A stretch of 64,000 nucleotides of DNA from Shimia litoralis (GCF_005518135.1 NZ_SULI01000003.1:62001-126000); one strand, 5' to 3'; shown: positions 35,393-46,038, numbered from the stretch's first letter. Translations and numbers: made by a program. The notes: a model not told the origin generated them from the sequence alone.

Positions 35393-36172
35393 CTAGGCTG
35401 GACAGCGGTCCAAACGTGCGTCGCGTGTGGCTGCCCAGATGCGCACCGCGTCACCAAAAGCTTGGAACAATGGACGCGATACGGGATCATTCGCCGCATC
35501 CCATTCCGGATGCCATTGCACGGCCAATGTAAACCCTGGCGCATCTTTGATATAGGTCGCCTCGGGCGTGCCATCTGGCGCATACCCTTCAATAACGACA
35601 CGCGTGCCTGCGGTTTTTATGCCCTGCCCGTGCAGTGAATTGGTCATGACCTTTGGTGCGCCCATCAGATCATGAAACACACCACCTTCGGTGAACTCGA
35701 CACAATGGCGCAGCGCAAATTTTTCTTCCAAAGTGCCGTCAGGTGGCATGCGGTGATTGTCACGTCCGGGCAAGTCGCGAATTTCGGGATACAGTGACCC
35801 GCCCATCGCAACGTTCACTTCTTGGAACCCGCGGCAAATGCCTAGAAACGGCTGGCCGCTTTCGACACAGGCCCGCACAAGCGGGAGCACGATCGCATCG
35901 CGTGCACGATCAAAGTCGCCATGCGCCTCGGTGGCGGCTTCGCCATAGTTCTCGGGGTGAACGTTTGGGCGCCCCCCTGTCAATAAAAAGCCATCGCAGC
36001 GCTCTAGCAGTTCCTCAACAGACACAAACCGTGGGTCGGCAGGGATCAACAATGGCATACATCCAGACACACCCGACACCGCCTCGGAGTTCATGGTACC
36101 TCCTGCGTGGGCAGGATATTGATCATTTAGCAAATACTGATTGCCGATAATTCCAACAACTGGCCGTGCCAT
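35393..36172 (-). CDS. Class I glutamine amidotransferase-like hydrolase (PuuD type)
   Basis: A 259-residue peptidase C26 family protein resembling gamma-glutamyl-gamma-aminobutyrate hydrolase. The nucleophile elbow is FLGICRGFQEVNVAMGG with Cys113; the HxE part of the triad is in AVQWHPEWDA. YDGFLL-type and GGRPNVHPENY segments and the SLHGQGI loop match PuuD-like hydrolases, which cleave gamma-glutamyl amides. GAGG lies 5 bases before the ATG. It is the third gene of a leftward set after glcB and the GlcG-like gene (62-bp gap). No puuA/B/C gene is nearby, so the actual gamma-glutamyl substrate is unclear. Confidence 0.9.
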   Translation of the reverse strand: MARPVVGIIGNQYLLNDQYPAHAGGTMNSEAVSGVSGCMPLLIPADPRFVSVEELLERCDGFLLTGGRPNVHPENYGEAATEAHGDFDRARDAIVLPLVRACVESGQPFLGICRGFQEVNVAMGGSLYPEIRDLPGRDNHRMPPDGTLEEKFALRHCVEFTEGGVFHDLMGAPKVMTNSLHGQGIKTAGTRVVIEGYAPDGTPEATYIKDAPGFTLAVQWHPEWDAANDPVSRPLFQAFGDAVRIWAATRDARLDRCPA

Positions 36173-36234
36173 AGATACCTCATCTGGATTTTGGCACCAA
36201 CATAGGCACGGCTTTCGGTATGCGCAAACGGGTA

Positions 36235-36678
36235 TCAGGCCTCGCCAATCAATCCCGCAGCGTCAATCCCCGCCATCGCAGCAATTGCGTCATTGTCAGA
36301 GGTATCGCCAGTCAATCCAACGGCACCAATCACCACGCCCTTTTTGTCGCGCACCAGTACACCGCCGGGCACAGGGATCACTTGGCCGCCATACACGCCA
36401 TTGACCGCCGCCATAAAGTAAGGTTGCTGTTCTGCACGCGCCATTTGTGCCGATCCCGACATCCCCAACATAACCGCGCCATAGGCCTTGCCGTGCGCGA
36501 TTGGGAAACGCCCCGGAGCTGCGCCATCTTCGCGTTCAAAGGCTTGCACATGTCCGCCAGCATCCAGAACAACCACTGACAGCGGCCGAAGCTGCATCTC
36601 GCGGCCCTTTTCAAATGCCTTACGAATGATTGTACGCGCCTTGCGAAGGGAAATATCAGCCATTGGAGTGTCTTTCAT
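36235..36678 (-). CDS. glcG: GlcG/HbpS family heme-binding-like protein
   Basis: A 147-residue (or 142, if the ATG at 36663 is used) protein of the GlcG/HbpS family. Core features are LSVVVLDAGGHVQAFEREDGA, GKAYGAVMLGMS, and PVPGGVLVRDKKGVVIGAVGLTGDTSDNDA, with the conserved GxxGxSGxxxxxD-like end. HbpS in Streptomyces binds heme; GlcG in E. coli lies in the glycolate oxidase operon and has no fixed role. Here it follows malate synthase G after 66 bp, matching the glc linkage, while glcDEF are absent from the window. Confidence 0.87.
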   Translation of the reverse strand: MKDTPMADISLRKARTIIRKAFEKGREMQLRPLSVVVLDAGGHVQAFEREDGAAPGRFPIAHGKAYGAVMLGMSGSAQMARAEQQPYFMAAVNGVYGGQVIPVPGGVLVRDKKGVVIGAVGLTGDTSDNDAIAAMAGIDAAGLIGEA

Positions 36679-36744
36679 GTTGCCAAAGGATCATACGGCA
36701 AGGCCCACCCCCATCAGGTGATACGCCCTGCCTTGTCCTTCAGA

Positions 36745-38877
36745 TCACAAAGACGCCTTTAGTTCCAGACGCCGCGCATGCAAAACCGGTTCTGTATATC
36801 CAGAAGGCTGGACACGCCCGCGAAACACCAGATCACAGGCCGCTTGGAACGCAATGCCGTCAAAGTCAGGGGCCATAGGCCGATACAGCGGATCACCGCT
36901 GTTTTGACGATCAACCACAGCGGCCATTTTTTGCATTGCGGTCATGACGCGGGCCTCGCTGACCACCCCATGGTGCAGCCAATTCGCAAGCGCCTGACTT
37001 GAAATCCGGCAGGTGGCACGATCTTCCATCAATCCCACATCATGGATATCGGGCACTTTGGAACATCCAACGCCTTGGTCGATCCAACGCACCACATATC
37101 CAAGAATACCTTGCGCATTGTTTTCGATTTCTTCGGCAATTTCGGCGTCAGACAGGTTTTCACCTGCCATCACCGGAATGGTCAGCAAATCTGCCAGCGT
37201 TCCGCGTGCCCCGTGGGCCTTAAGCGTGTCCTGTCGGGCCAGAACATCAATCTTGTGATAATGTGTGGCGTGCAGGGTTGCTGCGGTCGGGGAAGGCACC
37301 CACGCGCAATTTGCACCAGACATCGGGTGCCCGCTCTTGGCTTCAAGCATGGCCCCCATCAAATCGGGCATGGCCCACATCCCTTTGCCGATCTGCGCTT
37401 TGCCTTGCAAGCCGCAGGCCAAGCCGATGTCGACATTACGGTCTTCGTAAGACAAAATCCAAGGCGTCGTTTTCATCTCGCCTTTGCGCAAGAAGGCCCC
37501 CGCCTCGATCGAGGTATGGATTTCATCGCCCGTCCGATCCAAAAATCCGGTGTTGATAAAGGCCACACGATGCTGGGCGGCCCGAATACATTCCTTGAGG
37601 TTCACCGAGGTCCGACGCTCTTCATCCATGATGCCGATTTTCACCGTATGGCGCGGCAAACCAAGGATGTCTTCGACTTTGTCAAAGATTTCATCGGTAA
37701 ACGCGACCTCTTGGGGCCCGTGCATCTTGGGCTTGACCACATACACCGAGCCATGCACCGAATTTCCGCTGTCGCGCTGCAGGTCATGCATCGCAATCAT
37801 CACGGTGGTCAGCGCATCCATCAGACCTTCGCCAATTTCCAGACCGTCACGATCCAAAACCGCGGGATTGGTCATCAAATGACCCACGTTGCGCACCAGC
37901 ATCAAAGACCGTCCCTTAAGAGACGCGTTGGCACCATCAGGTGTGCAATAGGTGACATCTGCCTTGAGTGTCCGATCAAACACCTGTCCGGCCTTTTCAA
38001 CTGTTTCAGCCAAATCCCCGCGCATCAACCCAAGCCAGTTTCCGTACGCCAGAACCTTGTCTTCGGCATCCACACAGGCCACGGAATCTTCGCAATCCAT
38101 GATCGTCGACAGAGCGGACTCAAGCGTAATATCATCGATACCCGCGGTATCAGTTTTGCCGATATTCCCCTGACTGTTCACCTCAAGCACGACGTGCAAC
38201 CCGTTATTCTTAAGCAAGATACGGTCGGGCGCGCTGGCAACACCTGCATAGCCGACAAATTGAGCCTTGTCCGCAAGCGGCACTGAGAGCGCGCCATCAA
38301 TCACAGACATCGGGCCCACGTCGGCCCACGATCCGGTCGCCAACGGCGCGGCCTGATCCAAAAACGTGCGTCCCCACGCAATGACACGTGCGCCGCGTGC
38401 CGCATCGTATCCCTTGCCAACAGGAAGATCCCCCATGGCATCCGTACCATATAGGGCATCATATAATGACCCCCACCGCGCATTGGCCGCATTCAACGCA
38501 AAGCGGGCATTGGTGATCGGCACAACAAGCTGTGGCCCGGGAACCAAAGCAATTTCGGGGTCCACATTGGCGGTCTGAATGTCAAAATCTGTACCTTCGG
38601 GTAACAAATATCCGATTTCACGCAAGAACGCCTCATATGCATCCGCATCATGAGCCTGCACTTTGCGGGACATATGCCATGCATCAACCTTTTGCTGCAT
38701 GTCTTCGCGAACTGCCAACAACGCACGATTTTTGGGACCAAGGTCATGCGCAAGGTCACTTAGGCCCGCCCAGAATGCATCTGCCGACACACCGGTTCCA
38801 GCAAGGGCTTGCGCCTCGATGAAATCCACCAATACGGGGTCAACTTGCAGTCCGCTTTTTTCAATCCGTGTTGTCAT
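36745..38877 (-). CDS. glcB: Malate synthase G
   Basis: Condenses glyoxylate with acetyl-CoA to malate. The 710-residue length is that of the G isoform (about 720) rather than the A form (about 530). Seen are [42 protein letters not shown]-type core sequence (in the middle of the protein), [17 protein letters not shown] with the active-site region, [15 protein letters not shown], and the C-terminal [14 protein letters not shown]. The ATG at 38877 follows GGAG by 8 bases. It is divergent from pepN and is followed by glcG and a PuuD-like gene. With gph in the window, glyoxylate and glycolate handling is indicated. Confidence 0.97.
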   Translation of the reverse strand: MTTRIEKSGLQVDPVLVDFIEAQALAGTGVSADAFWAGLSDLAHDLGPKNRALLAVREDMQQKVDAWHMSRKVQAHDADAYEAFLREIGYLLPEGTDFDIQTANVDPEIALVPGPQLVVPITNARFALNAANARWGSLYDALYGTDAMGDLPVGKGYDAARGARVIAWGRTFLDQAAPLATGSWADVGPMSVIDGALSVPLADKAQFVGYAGVASAPDRILLKNNGLHVVLEVNSQGNIGKTDTAGIDDITLESALSTIMDCEDSVACVDAEDKVLAYGNWLGLMRGDLAETVEKAGQVFDRTLKADVTYCTPDGANASLKGRSLMLVRNVGHLMTNPAVLDRDGLEIGEGLMDALTTVMIAMHDLQRDSGNSVHGSVYVVKPKMHGPQEVAFTDEIFDKVEDILGLPRHTVKIGIMDEERRTSVNLKECIRAAQHRVAFINTGFLDRTGDEIHTSIEAGAFLRKGEMKTTPWILSYEDRNVDIGLACGLQGKAQIGKGMWAMPDLMGAMLEAKSGHPMSGANCAWVPSPTAATLHATHYHKIDVLARQDTLKAHGARGTLADLLTIPVMAGENLSDAEIAEEIENNAQGILGYVVRWIDQGVGCSKVPDIHDVGLMEDRATCRISSQALANWLHHGVVSEARVMTAMQKMAAVVDRQNSGDPLYRPMAPDFDGIAFQAACDLVFRGRVQPSGYTEPVLHARRLELKASL

Positions 38878-39101
38878 TTTCTTCGCTCCAAACCCACCCG
38901 TACACAACGGCATACCGTATTCGATAAATCAGAAGTTTCCTATAGGCAACAAAGTTGACATCCTCAGAATCCCTAAGGGTTCTTCAAGATTTTCCTGAAA
39001 CTGGCAAAACAGATTTTGACAGGCGCTTGATCGGGCATGCCACCTTGCGCATGGCTCGTGATGCGCTACATCTTGACCCAATGATGATACAGGAGACCGC
39101 C

Positions 39102-41678
39102 ATGCGCGACGCCAGCCCCCAGACGATCTATCTTAAGGATTACACGCCCTTTGGGTATATTATCGATGCTGTCGATCTCACGTTTCGGCTGGACCCGACA
39201 GCCACGCGCGTCATCAGCCGGCTCTCATTGCGCCCAAACCCCGAGGCCAGCGACCCATGCTTTTTCCTGCATGGCGAAGATCTCAAGTTGATTTCTGCCA
39301 AAATCGACGGCCAAGATATTGCACCGCGTCTGATCGAAGGTGGTCTTGAAGCAGATGTTCCCAACGCCCCGTTCGTGTGGGAAACCGAGGTCGAAATAAA
39401 CCCGCAGGCCAATACCGCGCTAGAAGGGCTCTATATGTCGAATGGCATGTATTGCACCCAATGCGAGGCCCAAGGTTTTCGCAAAATCACCTATTATCCT
39501 GACCGCCCCGATGTCATGTCGGTATTCACTGTCCGTATTGAAGGCAACACAGACACCACCCCCCAGCTTTTGTCGAACGGCAACAAGGTCGAAACAGGGG
39601 CGCTTTCGAATTCAGATGCACAGTTTGCGGTCTGGCATGACCCGTGGCCGAAGCCGGCCTATTTGTTTGCCTTGGTTGCGGGAGATCTTGTCGCGCATCA
39701 AGACAGCATCGTCACCATGTCTGGCAAAACCGTTCAGCTTGCGATCTGGGTGCGCCCGGGGGATGAAAACAAATGCAGCTTTGGGATGGATGCGCTTAAG
39801 AAGTCCATGCGCTGGGACGAAGACGTGTATGGCCGCGAATATGATCTCGACGAATTCAATATCGTTGCGGTCGATGACTTCAACATGGGCGCTATGGAAA
39901 ACAAAGGGCTCAACATCTTCAATTCGTCCTGTGTTCTGGCCAGCGCGGAAACCAGCACCGATGCCAATTTCGAGCGGATCGAAGCCATCATTGCACACGA
40001 GTATTTCCATAACTGGACAGGCAACCGCATTACCTGCCGTGACTGGTTCCAGCTTTGCCTTAAGGAAGGTCTGACCGTTTTTCGCGATCATCAGTTCACA
40101 GCAGATGAGCGCAGCGCCCCTGTCGCACGTATCGACAATGTTCTGGCCTTGCGCGCCCGTCAGTTCCCCGAAGATCAAGGGCCCCTGTCGCATCCTGTCC
40201 GCCCCGAAAGCTTTCAGGAGATCAACAACTTTTACACCGCCACCGTGTACGAAAAAGGTGCCGAAGTCATTGGCATGCTCAAAACGCTTGTCGGGGATGC
40301 CGCCTATGCCAAGGCGCTGGATCTCTATTTTGACAGACACGACGGCGACGCGGCCACAATCGAAGACTGGTTAAAGGTCTTCCAAGACAGCACCGGCCGG
40401 GACCTGAGCCAATTCAAGCGCTGGTATTCACAATCAGGCACGCCACAGGTCACCGTGCGCGAAGACTATGATGGTGACACCTTCACCTTGCATATGTCAC
40501 AATCCACTGCCCCATCGACCGAACAGCCCAACAAACTGCCACAGGTCATTCCGGTCGCGGTCGGGCTGCTTGACGACGCGGGCAACGAAATACTGCCCAC
40601 GCAAGTTCTGGAACTTGACCAAGACGAAAAGAGCTTTTCCTTTTCTGGGATGTCTGCACGCCCGACGCCATCGATCTTGCGCAATTTCTCTGCGCCCGTG
40701 ATGCTGACCCAAGAAGGCGGCAATTCACGCCGAGCGTTCTTGTTGGCGCATGACACCGATCCGTTCAATCGTTGGGAAGCTGGCCGCATGCTTGCGCGGG
40801 CCTCTCTGGTTGACAGCATCACCACGGGTTCCGCCCCTAATCCCGACTATCTAAGTGGGCTTGTCGCGGTCCTGTCTGACACGACATTGGACCCCGCGTA
40901 CCGCGCATTGATGTTTGGCCAACCCACCCAGTCAGAGCTCGCGGGGATTCTGCATGAATCCAGCACCGCGCCTGACCCGCAGGCCATTCACGACGCAAGC
41001 GAAACCCTGCGCGCCGCCAAGGCCGAAACTCTGGCCGATATGCTGCCGGATCTTTATGCGCAAAATCAGGTAACAGGTCCGTTTTCACCAGACGCCGAGG
41101 CCGTCGGCAAACGCGCCTTGGCCAATGCCGCGCTGGCCCTGTTGTCGCGTCAGGATGGCGGTGCCACTGCGGCGCTGCAATATCAGAACTCCGACAACAT
41201 GACACAGCAGCTTGCCGCCCTTGCCGCATTGCTGGATGTCGGGGCGGGCGATGACCATCTTGCGGCATTCGAGGCGCAATGGTCGCACGACCGCCTTGTG
41301 ATGGACAAATGGTTCAGCTTGCAGATCATGCAAGCCAAACCCGAAGACGTCGCGGACACCACCCGCCGCCTGACACTCCATGCAGACTTTGACATGAAAA
41401 ACCCCAACCGGTTCCGTGCTGTCATGGGGGCTTTGTCGATGCATCACGCCGGGTTCCACCATGACGGGGGCGCGGCCTATACGTTGTTGACCGATTGGCT
41501 GATCAAGCTCGACCCGCTCAACCCGCAAACCACAGCCCGCATGTGCAGCGCATTCCAAACCTGGACCAGATATGATGCCGGACGTCAGGCCCTGTTGCGC
41601 GCGCAACTTGAACGCCTAGTGGCAACACCTAATCTAAGCCGTGACACGTCCGAAATGATCACGCGCATCTTGGGGTAA
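39102..41678 (+). CDS. pepN: Aminopeptidase N (M1 family)
   Basis: Zinc metallopeptidase of 858 residues that removes N-terminal amino acids in the cytoplasm. The exopeptidase motif is NMGAMENKGLNIFNSS, the zinc site is IIAHEYFHNWTGNRITCRDW (HEXXH) with the third ligand in LKEGLTVFRDHQF. The protein begins ASPQTIYLKDYTPFGYIIDAVDLTF, as in proteobacterial PepN. The ATG at 39102 is chosen because AGGAG lies 8 bases upstream; the open frame further up (from 38955) is in the intergenic promoter region. A perfect 13-bp hairpin follows the stop. Confidence 0.96.
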   Translation: MRDASPQTIYLKDYTPFGYIIDAVDLTFRLDPTATRVISRLSLRPNPEASDPCFFLHGEDLKLISAKIDGQDIAPRLIEGGLEADVPNAPFVWETEVEINPQANTALEGLYMSNGMYCTQCEAQGFRKITYYPDRPDVMSVFTVRIEGNTDTTPQLLSNGNKVETGALSNSDAQFAVWHDPWPKPAYLFALVAGDLVAHQDSIVTMSGKTVQLAIWVRPGDENKCSFGMDALKKSMRWDEDVYGREYDLDEFNIVAVDDFNMGAMENKGLNIFNSSCVLASAETSTDANFERIEAIIAHEYFHNWTGNRITCRDWFQLCLKEGLTVFRDHQFTADERSAPVARIDNVLALRARQFPEDQGPLSHPVRPESFQEINNFYTATVYEKGAEVIGMLKTLVGDAAYAKALDLYFDRHDGDAATIEDWLKVFQDSTGRDLSQFKRWYSQSGTPQVTVREDYDGDTFTLHMSQSTAPSTEQPNKLPQVIPVAVGLLDDAGNEILPTQVLELDQDEKSFSFSGMSARPTPSILRNFSAPVMLTQEGGNSRRAFLLAHDTDPFNRWEAGRMLARASLVDSITTGSAPNPDYLSGLVAVLSDTTLDPAYRALMFGQPTQSELAGILHESSTAPDPQAIHDASETLRAAKAETLADMLPDLYAQNQVTGPFSPDAEAVGKRALANAALALLSRQDGGATAALQYQNSDNMTQQLAALAALLDVGAGDDHLAAFEAQWSHDRLVMDKWFSLQIMQAKPEDVADTTRRLTLHADFDMKNPNRFRAVMGALSMHHAGFHHDGGAAYTLLTDWLIKLDPLNPQTTARMCSAFQTWTRYDAGRQALLRAQLERLVATPNLSRDTSEMITRILG

Positions 41679-41704
41679 CCAAACAGCCACCCAACAAAAA
41701 CATC

Positions 41705-41735
41705 GCGAGCATGGCGACCACTTCGCCATGCTCGC
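41705..41735 (+). terminator. Perfect 13-bp hairpin after pepN
   Basis: GCGAGCATGGCGA pairs with TCGCCATGCTCGC around a five-base loop, 26 bp after the pepN stop. There is no T-run, so it may be a transcript-end stabiliser rather than a classical terminator. Confidence 0.6.
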
Positions 41736-41909
41736 AATCTGCAATATCTGGGATCACAACCAGCCTGTTCTGTCGCCTTTGCTCACGATGGCGGGTATCG
41801 GCTCATCGCAAATAAACACCAAAACCGTCTGGATTATTCCAATAAGGTGCCACGTTTCGGCCCGAATACGCCTGCATATTGGCGACATTCACAGGAGCCG
41901 ATGTAACCA

Positions 41910-43217
41910 ATGACTCGTTTTTCAGACAAAACCTCGAAGTTCACGGAACGCTTTGCGCCGTCGCTTCACTCTTTTGCGCAAAAGATGCCTTTGTCTCGAA
42001 AAAAAGATCCCGCTGACGACGACGCGGATCAATCTCCTCTTCGATTTCACAGTCACCTAGATCGGCTGCATATCCCGATCGCCGACAATACACCCGAGCA
42101 AGAGAAATGCGACGAAGTCCAAGATCGTGGCCTTTTTCTGGCCCGCCAAGAGCGCTGGGACGAACTGAGCGAAGCAATCCGGTCTTATGACACGGCGCGC
42201 GCAGCGACGGCGACAGGCATGCCGATGGCAGATTTGCTGTTGTTCGGGGCGCGTGCAGATGTGGTGCGCGCTGCAGAACACTCGCTGCTGCATGGGCGGC
42301 CCGCCAAAGATTCGGACTTTTTCTCGGGTGTTGAGGCCTTTGAGGGCGTCTTGATGGAAGACCCAGAGAATTACGCCTTGGCGTTGATTGTCGCTCATAT
42401 GCACATCGACATCGGTTGGGCGTGGCGTGGGGCACGGGCCAACACCGATATCAGCGACATAAATCGCGAAGCATTTGACGCCCATTTCACACGTGCAGCA
42501 GACATCTTGCGCGACTTTTGCGCGACTGGCCTTCAATCTCCGGCGTTGTGTGCGGCACGCTGTGCGTTGCTCCCCGGGCACTCCCACCCAGCAAGCCAGT
42601 TGGTGCGAGAATTTGAGGGCCTGATTGATCTGGACCCGATGAACCCGCGCCACATGCGATCGTTGGGGAACTATCTTTTGCCACGTTGGTATGGCGATTA
42701 TGCGCAACTTGACCTGCATGCCCGCCGTATTGCTGCGCGTACCTATGAAAATTGGGGCGCTGGGGCCTATACATGGGTTTGGTTCGACGCGTTGTTGGTT
42801 GACCCCAATGGGTTTGGCATGATCGAAGCCGAGTATTTTCTGGAAGGTGTTTATGACATCCTGCGGCTGCGCAAGGACCAGCATACGGCCAACTTGCTTG
42901 CCGCGCATCTGTTCCAAAGCTGGCAAACAGCACGGCAGCGATATCATGAATCCGGCACCCAGCCAGAGCTTGCCGCAACCCTGAAACACGGGTTTGAGAT
43001 GGTAGTGCGGGACCACCTGCGAGAGGTGCACCCCTTGGTGTGGGGTCATGCGGAAATCGGATTTGAAAATACCGCCCGCATTATCTCGCCGGATCGTTTG
43101 GCGCAAAAGGGGCGTGAAACCGCCTTGTATGCGGTGGCAATCCCGTTTCTCAACAGCCTGCAAACCGGTCAAACCGTCCGTTTTGAACGCGACGGCATCA
43201 CCCAAATCAACCCATAG
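41910..43217 (+). CDS. Hypothetical protein, helical, possibly TPR-like
   Basis: I do not recognise this 435-residue protein. The first 60 residues are polar and basic then acidic ([13 protein letters not shown]) with no signal peptide. From about residue 65 it is largely helical, with aromatic and alanine-rich helices suggestive of tetratricopeptide-like repeats ([60 protein letters not shown]), including acidic DP-N turns typical between TPR helices. There are no transmembrane segments or nucleotide-binding motifs. AGGAG lies 12 bases upstream of the ATG, a long spacing, with an ATG-TAA start-stop in between. It lies alone between pepN and gatB on the same strand. Confidence 0.75.
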   Translation: MTRFSDKTSKFTERFAPSLHSFAQKMPLSRKKDPADDDADQSPLRFHSHLDRLHIPIADNTPEQEKCDEVQDRGLFLARQERWDELSEAIRSYDTARAATATGMPMADLLLFGARADVVRAAEHSLLHGRPAKDSDFFSGVEAFEGVLMEDPENYALALIVAHMHIDIGWAWRGARANTDISDINREAFDAHFTRAADILRDFCATGLQSPALCAARCALLPGHSHPASQLVREFEGLIDLDPMNPRHMRSLGNYLLPRWYGDYAQLDLHARRIAARTYENWGAGAYTWVWFDALLVDPNGFGMIEAEYFLEGVYDILRLRKDQHTANLLAAHLFQSWQTARQRYHESGTQPELAATLKHGFEMVVRDHLREVHPLVWGHAEIGFENTARIISPDRLAQKGRETALYAVAIPFLNSLQTGQTVRFERDGITQINP

Positions 43218-43291
43218 TCCCCCTGCCCCCTTGCTCCTGCAACGGCACTGTCTTAGAACCCGATCCAGTTGCGTTCAAAGGAGTCCTGCAG

Positions 43292-44803
43292 ATGCTTGAC
43301 CTGACATATGAAACCCCAAAGCCCAAAATCATTGCGGGCGCCAAGCATGACTGGGAATTGGTCATCGGGCTCGAGGTGCACGCGCAGGTCAGCTCCAATG
43401 CGAAACTGTTTTCAGGCGCCTCAACCAAGTTCGGGGCCGAGCCAAACAGCAACGTAGCCTTTGTCGACGCCGCCATGCCCGGCATGTTGCCTGTGATCAA
43501 CGAATATTGCGTAGAACAAGCCGTGCGTACGGGTTTGGGCCTCAAGGCAGAGATCAACCTCTGGTCCGCCTTTGATCGCAAAAACTATTTCTATCCAGAC
43601 CTTCCCCAAGGCTATCAGATTTCGCAACTGTACCACCCCATCGTAGGCGAAGGTGAAATTCTGGTCGATATGGGCCCCGGCGTGGCGCGTCTGGTGCGTG
43701 TCGAACGTATCCACATGGAACAAGACGCAGGCAAATCCATCCACGACATGGACCCCAACATGTCTTTCGTCGACTTGAACCGGACCGGCGTGGCGCTGAT
43801 GGAAATTGTGAGCCGCCCTGACATTCGTGGACCAGAAGAGGCCGCGGCCTATGTCACCAAGCTGCGCCAGATCCTTCGGTATCTGGGGACCTGTGATGGC
43901 AACATGCAAAACGGAAACCTGCGTGCTGACGTAAACGTATCGATTTGTCGTCCCGGACAATACGAAAAATACCAAGAAACACAGGACTTTTCGCATCTGG
44001 GCACGCGCTGCGAAATCAAGAACATGAACTCGATGCGCTTTATTCAGGCCGCCATCGACGTCGAAGCCCGTCGCCAGATCGCAATTGTCGAGGGCGGTGG
44101 AGAGGTCACACAGGAAACGCGCCTGTATGATCCGGACAAAAACGAAACCCGCAGCATGCGCTCGAAAGAAGAAGCGCATGATTATCGGTATTTCCCCGAT
44201 CCGGATTTGCTGCCACTTGAAATCGAACAATCATGGGTCGATGCCATCGCCGCGTCTTTGCCCGAGCTTCCAGATGAGAAAAAGGCCCGCTTCATCAAAG
44301 ACTTTGGCCTGTCTGAGTATGATGCCAGCGTTTTGACGGCGGATGCAGAAAATGCAGAGTACTTTGAAGCCGTTGCCGACGGCCGGAATGGAAAACTCGC
44401 TGCGAACTGGGTCATCAATGAACTGTTTGGGCGCCTCAAGAAAGAAGATCACGACATTTCACAATCGCCGGTTTCTCCAACCCAATTGGGCGGCATCATT
44501 GATCTGATCTCGTCGGACGCCATTTCGGGCAAGATCGCCAAGGATCTTTTTGAAATTGTGTACACCGAGGGCGGTGACCCGGCAGAGATCGTCGACTCAC
44601 GCGGTATGAAACAAGTCACAGACATGGGCCCGATCGAAGCGGCGTTGGACGAAATCATCGCGGCCAACCCTGCTCAAGTCGAAAAAGCCAAACAAAACCC
44701 CAAGCTTGCGGGGTGGTTTGTTGGTCAGGTCATGAAAGCCACTGGCGGCAAAGCCAATCCAAAGGCCGTGAACCAATTGGTTGCGCAAAAGCTGGCACAA
44801 TAG
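43292..44803 (+). CDS. gatB: Aspartyl/glutamyl-tRNA amidotransferase subunit B
   Basis: Subunit of GatCAB, which amidates misacylated Glu-tRNA(Gln) and Asp-tRNA(Asn) in the cytoplasm. The 503-residue protein has the N-terminal kinase-like domain ([24 protein letters not shown]), [17 protein letters not shown], the zinc/Mg-site region around [44 protein letters not shown], and the C-terminal YqeY-like tail ending [20 protein letters not shown] precedes the ATG by 8 bases. gatA and gatC are not in the window, so the genes are dispersed here. A hairpin terminator follows. Confidence 0.97.
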   Translation: MLDLTYETPKPKIIAGAKHDWELVIGLEVHAQVSSNAKLFSGASTKFGAEPNSNVAFVDAAMPGMLPVINEYCVEQAVRTGLGLKAEINLWSAFDRKNYFYPDLPQGYQISQLYHPIVGEGEILVDMGPGVARLVRVERIHMEQDAGKSIHDMDPNMSFVDLNRTGVALMEIVSRPDIRGPEEAAAYVTKLRQILRYLGTCDGNMQNGNLRADVNVSICRPGQYEKYQETQDFSHLGTRCEIKNMNSMRFIQAAIDVEARRQIAIVEGGGEVTQETRLYDPDKNETRSMRSKEEAHDYRYFPDPDLLPLEIEQSWVDAIAASLPELPDEKKARFIKDFGLSEYDASVLTADAENAEYFEAVADGRNGKLAANWVINELFGRLKKEDHDISQSPVSPTQLGGIIDLISSDAISGKIAKDLFEIVYTEGGDPAEIVDSRGMKQVTDMGPIEAALDEIIAANPAQVEKAKQNPKLAGWFVGQVMKATGGKANPKAVNQLVAQKLAQ

Positions 44804-44813
44804 ATCCCGCTCC

Positions 44814-44855
44814 TTTCAAGAGCATCATGCGGTGCTCTTGAAACCCCAATTTTTC
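44814..44855 (+). terminator. Terminator after gatB
   Basis: TTTCAAGAGCA and TGCTCTTGAAA form a perfect 11-bp stem with an 8-base loop (44814-44843), followed after CCCCAA by TTTTT. Confidence 0.75.
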
Positions 44856-44952
44856 CGATACATTGACGTGGCGTTGTCACGCTCGCCCCCTCGCCTTGCG
44901 CACCCGCTGCGATAAGATGCCCAAATCAGCCGCATTTTCCAGAGGATACACC

Positions 44953-45438
44953 ATGCAGTTTGCTGCCCCTTTTTTGTCAGACCCGATGGAAATTAACCCA
45001 GATTGGATCGACTATAACGGTCATCTGAACATGGCATATTACAACGTATTGTTTGACACTGGCGTTGACCATCTCTGGAAGAAAATGGGATTTGGACCAG
45101 ACTATATCGCCGAGCGCGGTTTCACGACCTTCTCGGCGGAATTTCATGTCTGTTATATCCGCGAGCTGCATTTGGGCAGTCAGGTGCGCGCCTCGTTTCA
45201 ACTGTTGGACTTTGACGAAAAGCGCTTTCACTTTTACCAGGAATTGCGCCACGAAGACGGATGGGTTGCCGCCACCGGAGAAGGGCTCGGCCTGCACATT
45301 GATACCAAAGGTCCCCGTGTTGCTGCCATGCCGGATGACATCTTTCAAAACGTCATCGCGTTGGGCAAAGCCCATGCGCACCTGCCCAAACCCGACCGTG
45401 TAGGTCGAACGATGGGCATTCCACGCAAGGCCACCTAG
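44953..45438 (+). CDS. Acyl-CoA thioesterase, hotdog fold
   Basis: A 161-residue thioesterase of the 4-hydroxybenzoyl-CoA thioesterase type. The hallmark is NPDWIDYNGHLNMAYYNVLFDTG, where the aspartate and the GHLNMxxY stretch shape the active site, followed by SAEFHVCYIRELHLGSQV and the QLLDFDEKRFHFYQEL strand. The ATG at 44953 has GAGGA 6 bases upstream; the open frame extends further but lacks support. The acyl substrate is unknown. It stands alone between gatB (149 bp away, behind a terminator) and the DUF4177-like gene. Confidence 0.9.
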   Translation: MQFAAPFLSDPMEINPDWIDYNGHLNMAYYNVLFDTGVDHLWKKMGFGPDYIAERGFTTFSAEFHVCYIRELHLGSQVRASFQLLDFDEKRFHFYQELRHEDGWVAATGEGLGLHIDTKGPRVAAMPDDIFQNVIALGKAHAHLPKPDRVGRTMGIPRKAT

Positions 45439-45518
45439 GCCCGCACGCCAAAATCATATGCAGACGAACGCGCCAAACCTTGATATACTTGGTGTATTGA
45501 GCAAGTGCAGTGATTATT

Positions 45519-46037
45519 ATGACAGTATATGATTACAAGGTCGTTCCCGCGCCAACCAAAGGCCGCAAGGCGCGCGGCATTCGTGGGTCAGATCAAAAGT
45601 TCGCCTATGCGATTGAAACCATCATGAACGAGATGGCCCAGGACGGATGGGAGTTCCAGCGTACCGAGACATTGCCATGCCAAGAGCGGTCCGGTCTGTC
45701 GGCTCAACACACCGCCTTTCGCAATGTGATGGTCTTTCGCAAGCCACGCCTGACTGACCTAAGCGCCTTTCAACCACGTCAACTTGAGCGACCGTCGTTG
45801 GCGCGCATTGCGGCCTCTAGCCAAGCCCCAGAGACACCCGCGGCGGATCACAGCCCGCCCAGCACCCGCGCCGAGCCAGACAAGGCGCCACCGCTAACCT
45901 TGGGACCTGAAAGCCGGGCAGAGGATGACTTCTTTGTCGACCCAGAGGGTCAAAATATCGGCGAGCACCTGCCCATTGCCCTGCGCCGACGGGCAGAGGC
46001 TTTGGACGCCGACGGGCCAGATATTGCCGCCGAATAA
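45519..46037 (+). CDS. DUF4177-like protein with long polar tail
   Basis: A 172-residue protein. The first 70 residues (VYDYKVVPAPTKGRKARGIRGSDQKFAYAIE split over MNEMAQDGWEFQRTETLPC) fit the DUF4177 small domain: a Tyr-Lys-Val opening strand, a helix of LN-like residues, then DGWEF. The rest, about 75-172, is proline-, serine- and acid-rich and likely disordered. A GTG three codons upstream (45510) is an alternative start; neither has a strong ribosome site. The stop is one base from the bolA stop on the other strand. The function is unknown. Confidence 0.75.
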   Translation: MTVYDYKVVPAPTKGRKARGIRGSDQKFAYAIETIMNEMAQDGWEFQRTETLPCQERSGLSAQHTAFRNVMVFRKPRLTDLSAFQPRQLERPSLARIAASSQAPETPAADHSPPSTRAEPDKAPPLTLGPESRAEDDFFVDPEGQNIGEHLPIALRRRAEALDADGPDIAAE

Positions 46038-46038
46038 G

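Noticed and set aside
37042-38286. 414-codon open frame opposite glcB
   Set aside because: Shadow of malate synthase; the translation is His/Arg-rich and matches nothing I know.
39000-39101. Upstream extension of pepN (open frame from 38955)
   Set aside because: The extra 49 residues lie in the shared promoter gap with glcB, lack family similarity, and a good ribosome site precedes the ATG at 39102.
42057-43205. 382-codon open frame opposite the 435-residue hypothetical gene
   Set aside because: The plus-strand frame has protein-like composition (helical, acidic/aliphatic), fits codon use of neighbours and gene direction; the minus frame is rich in Cys, His and Arg.
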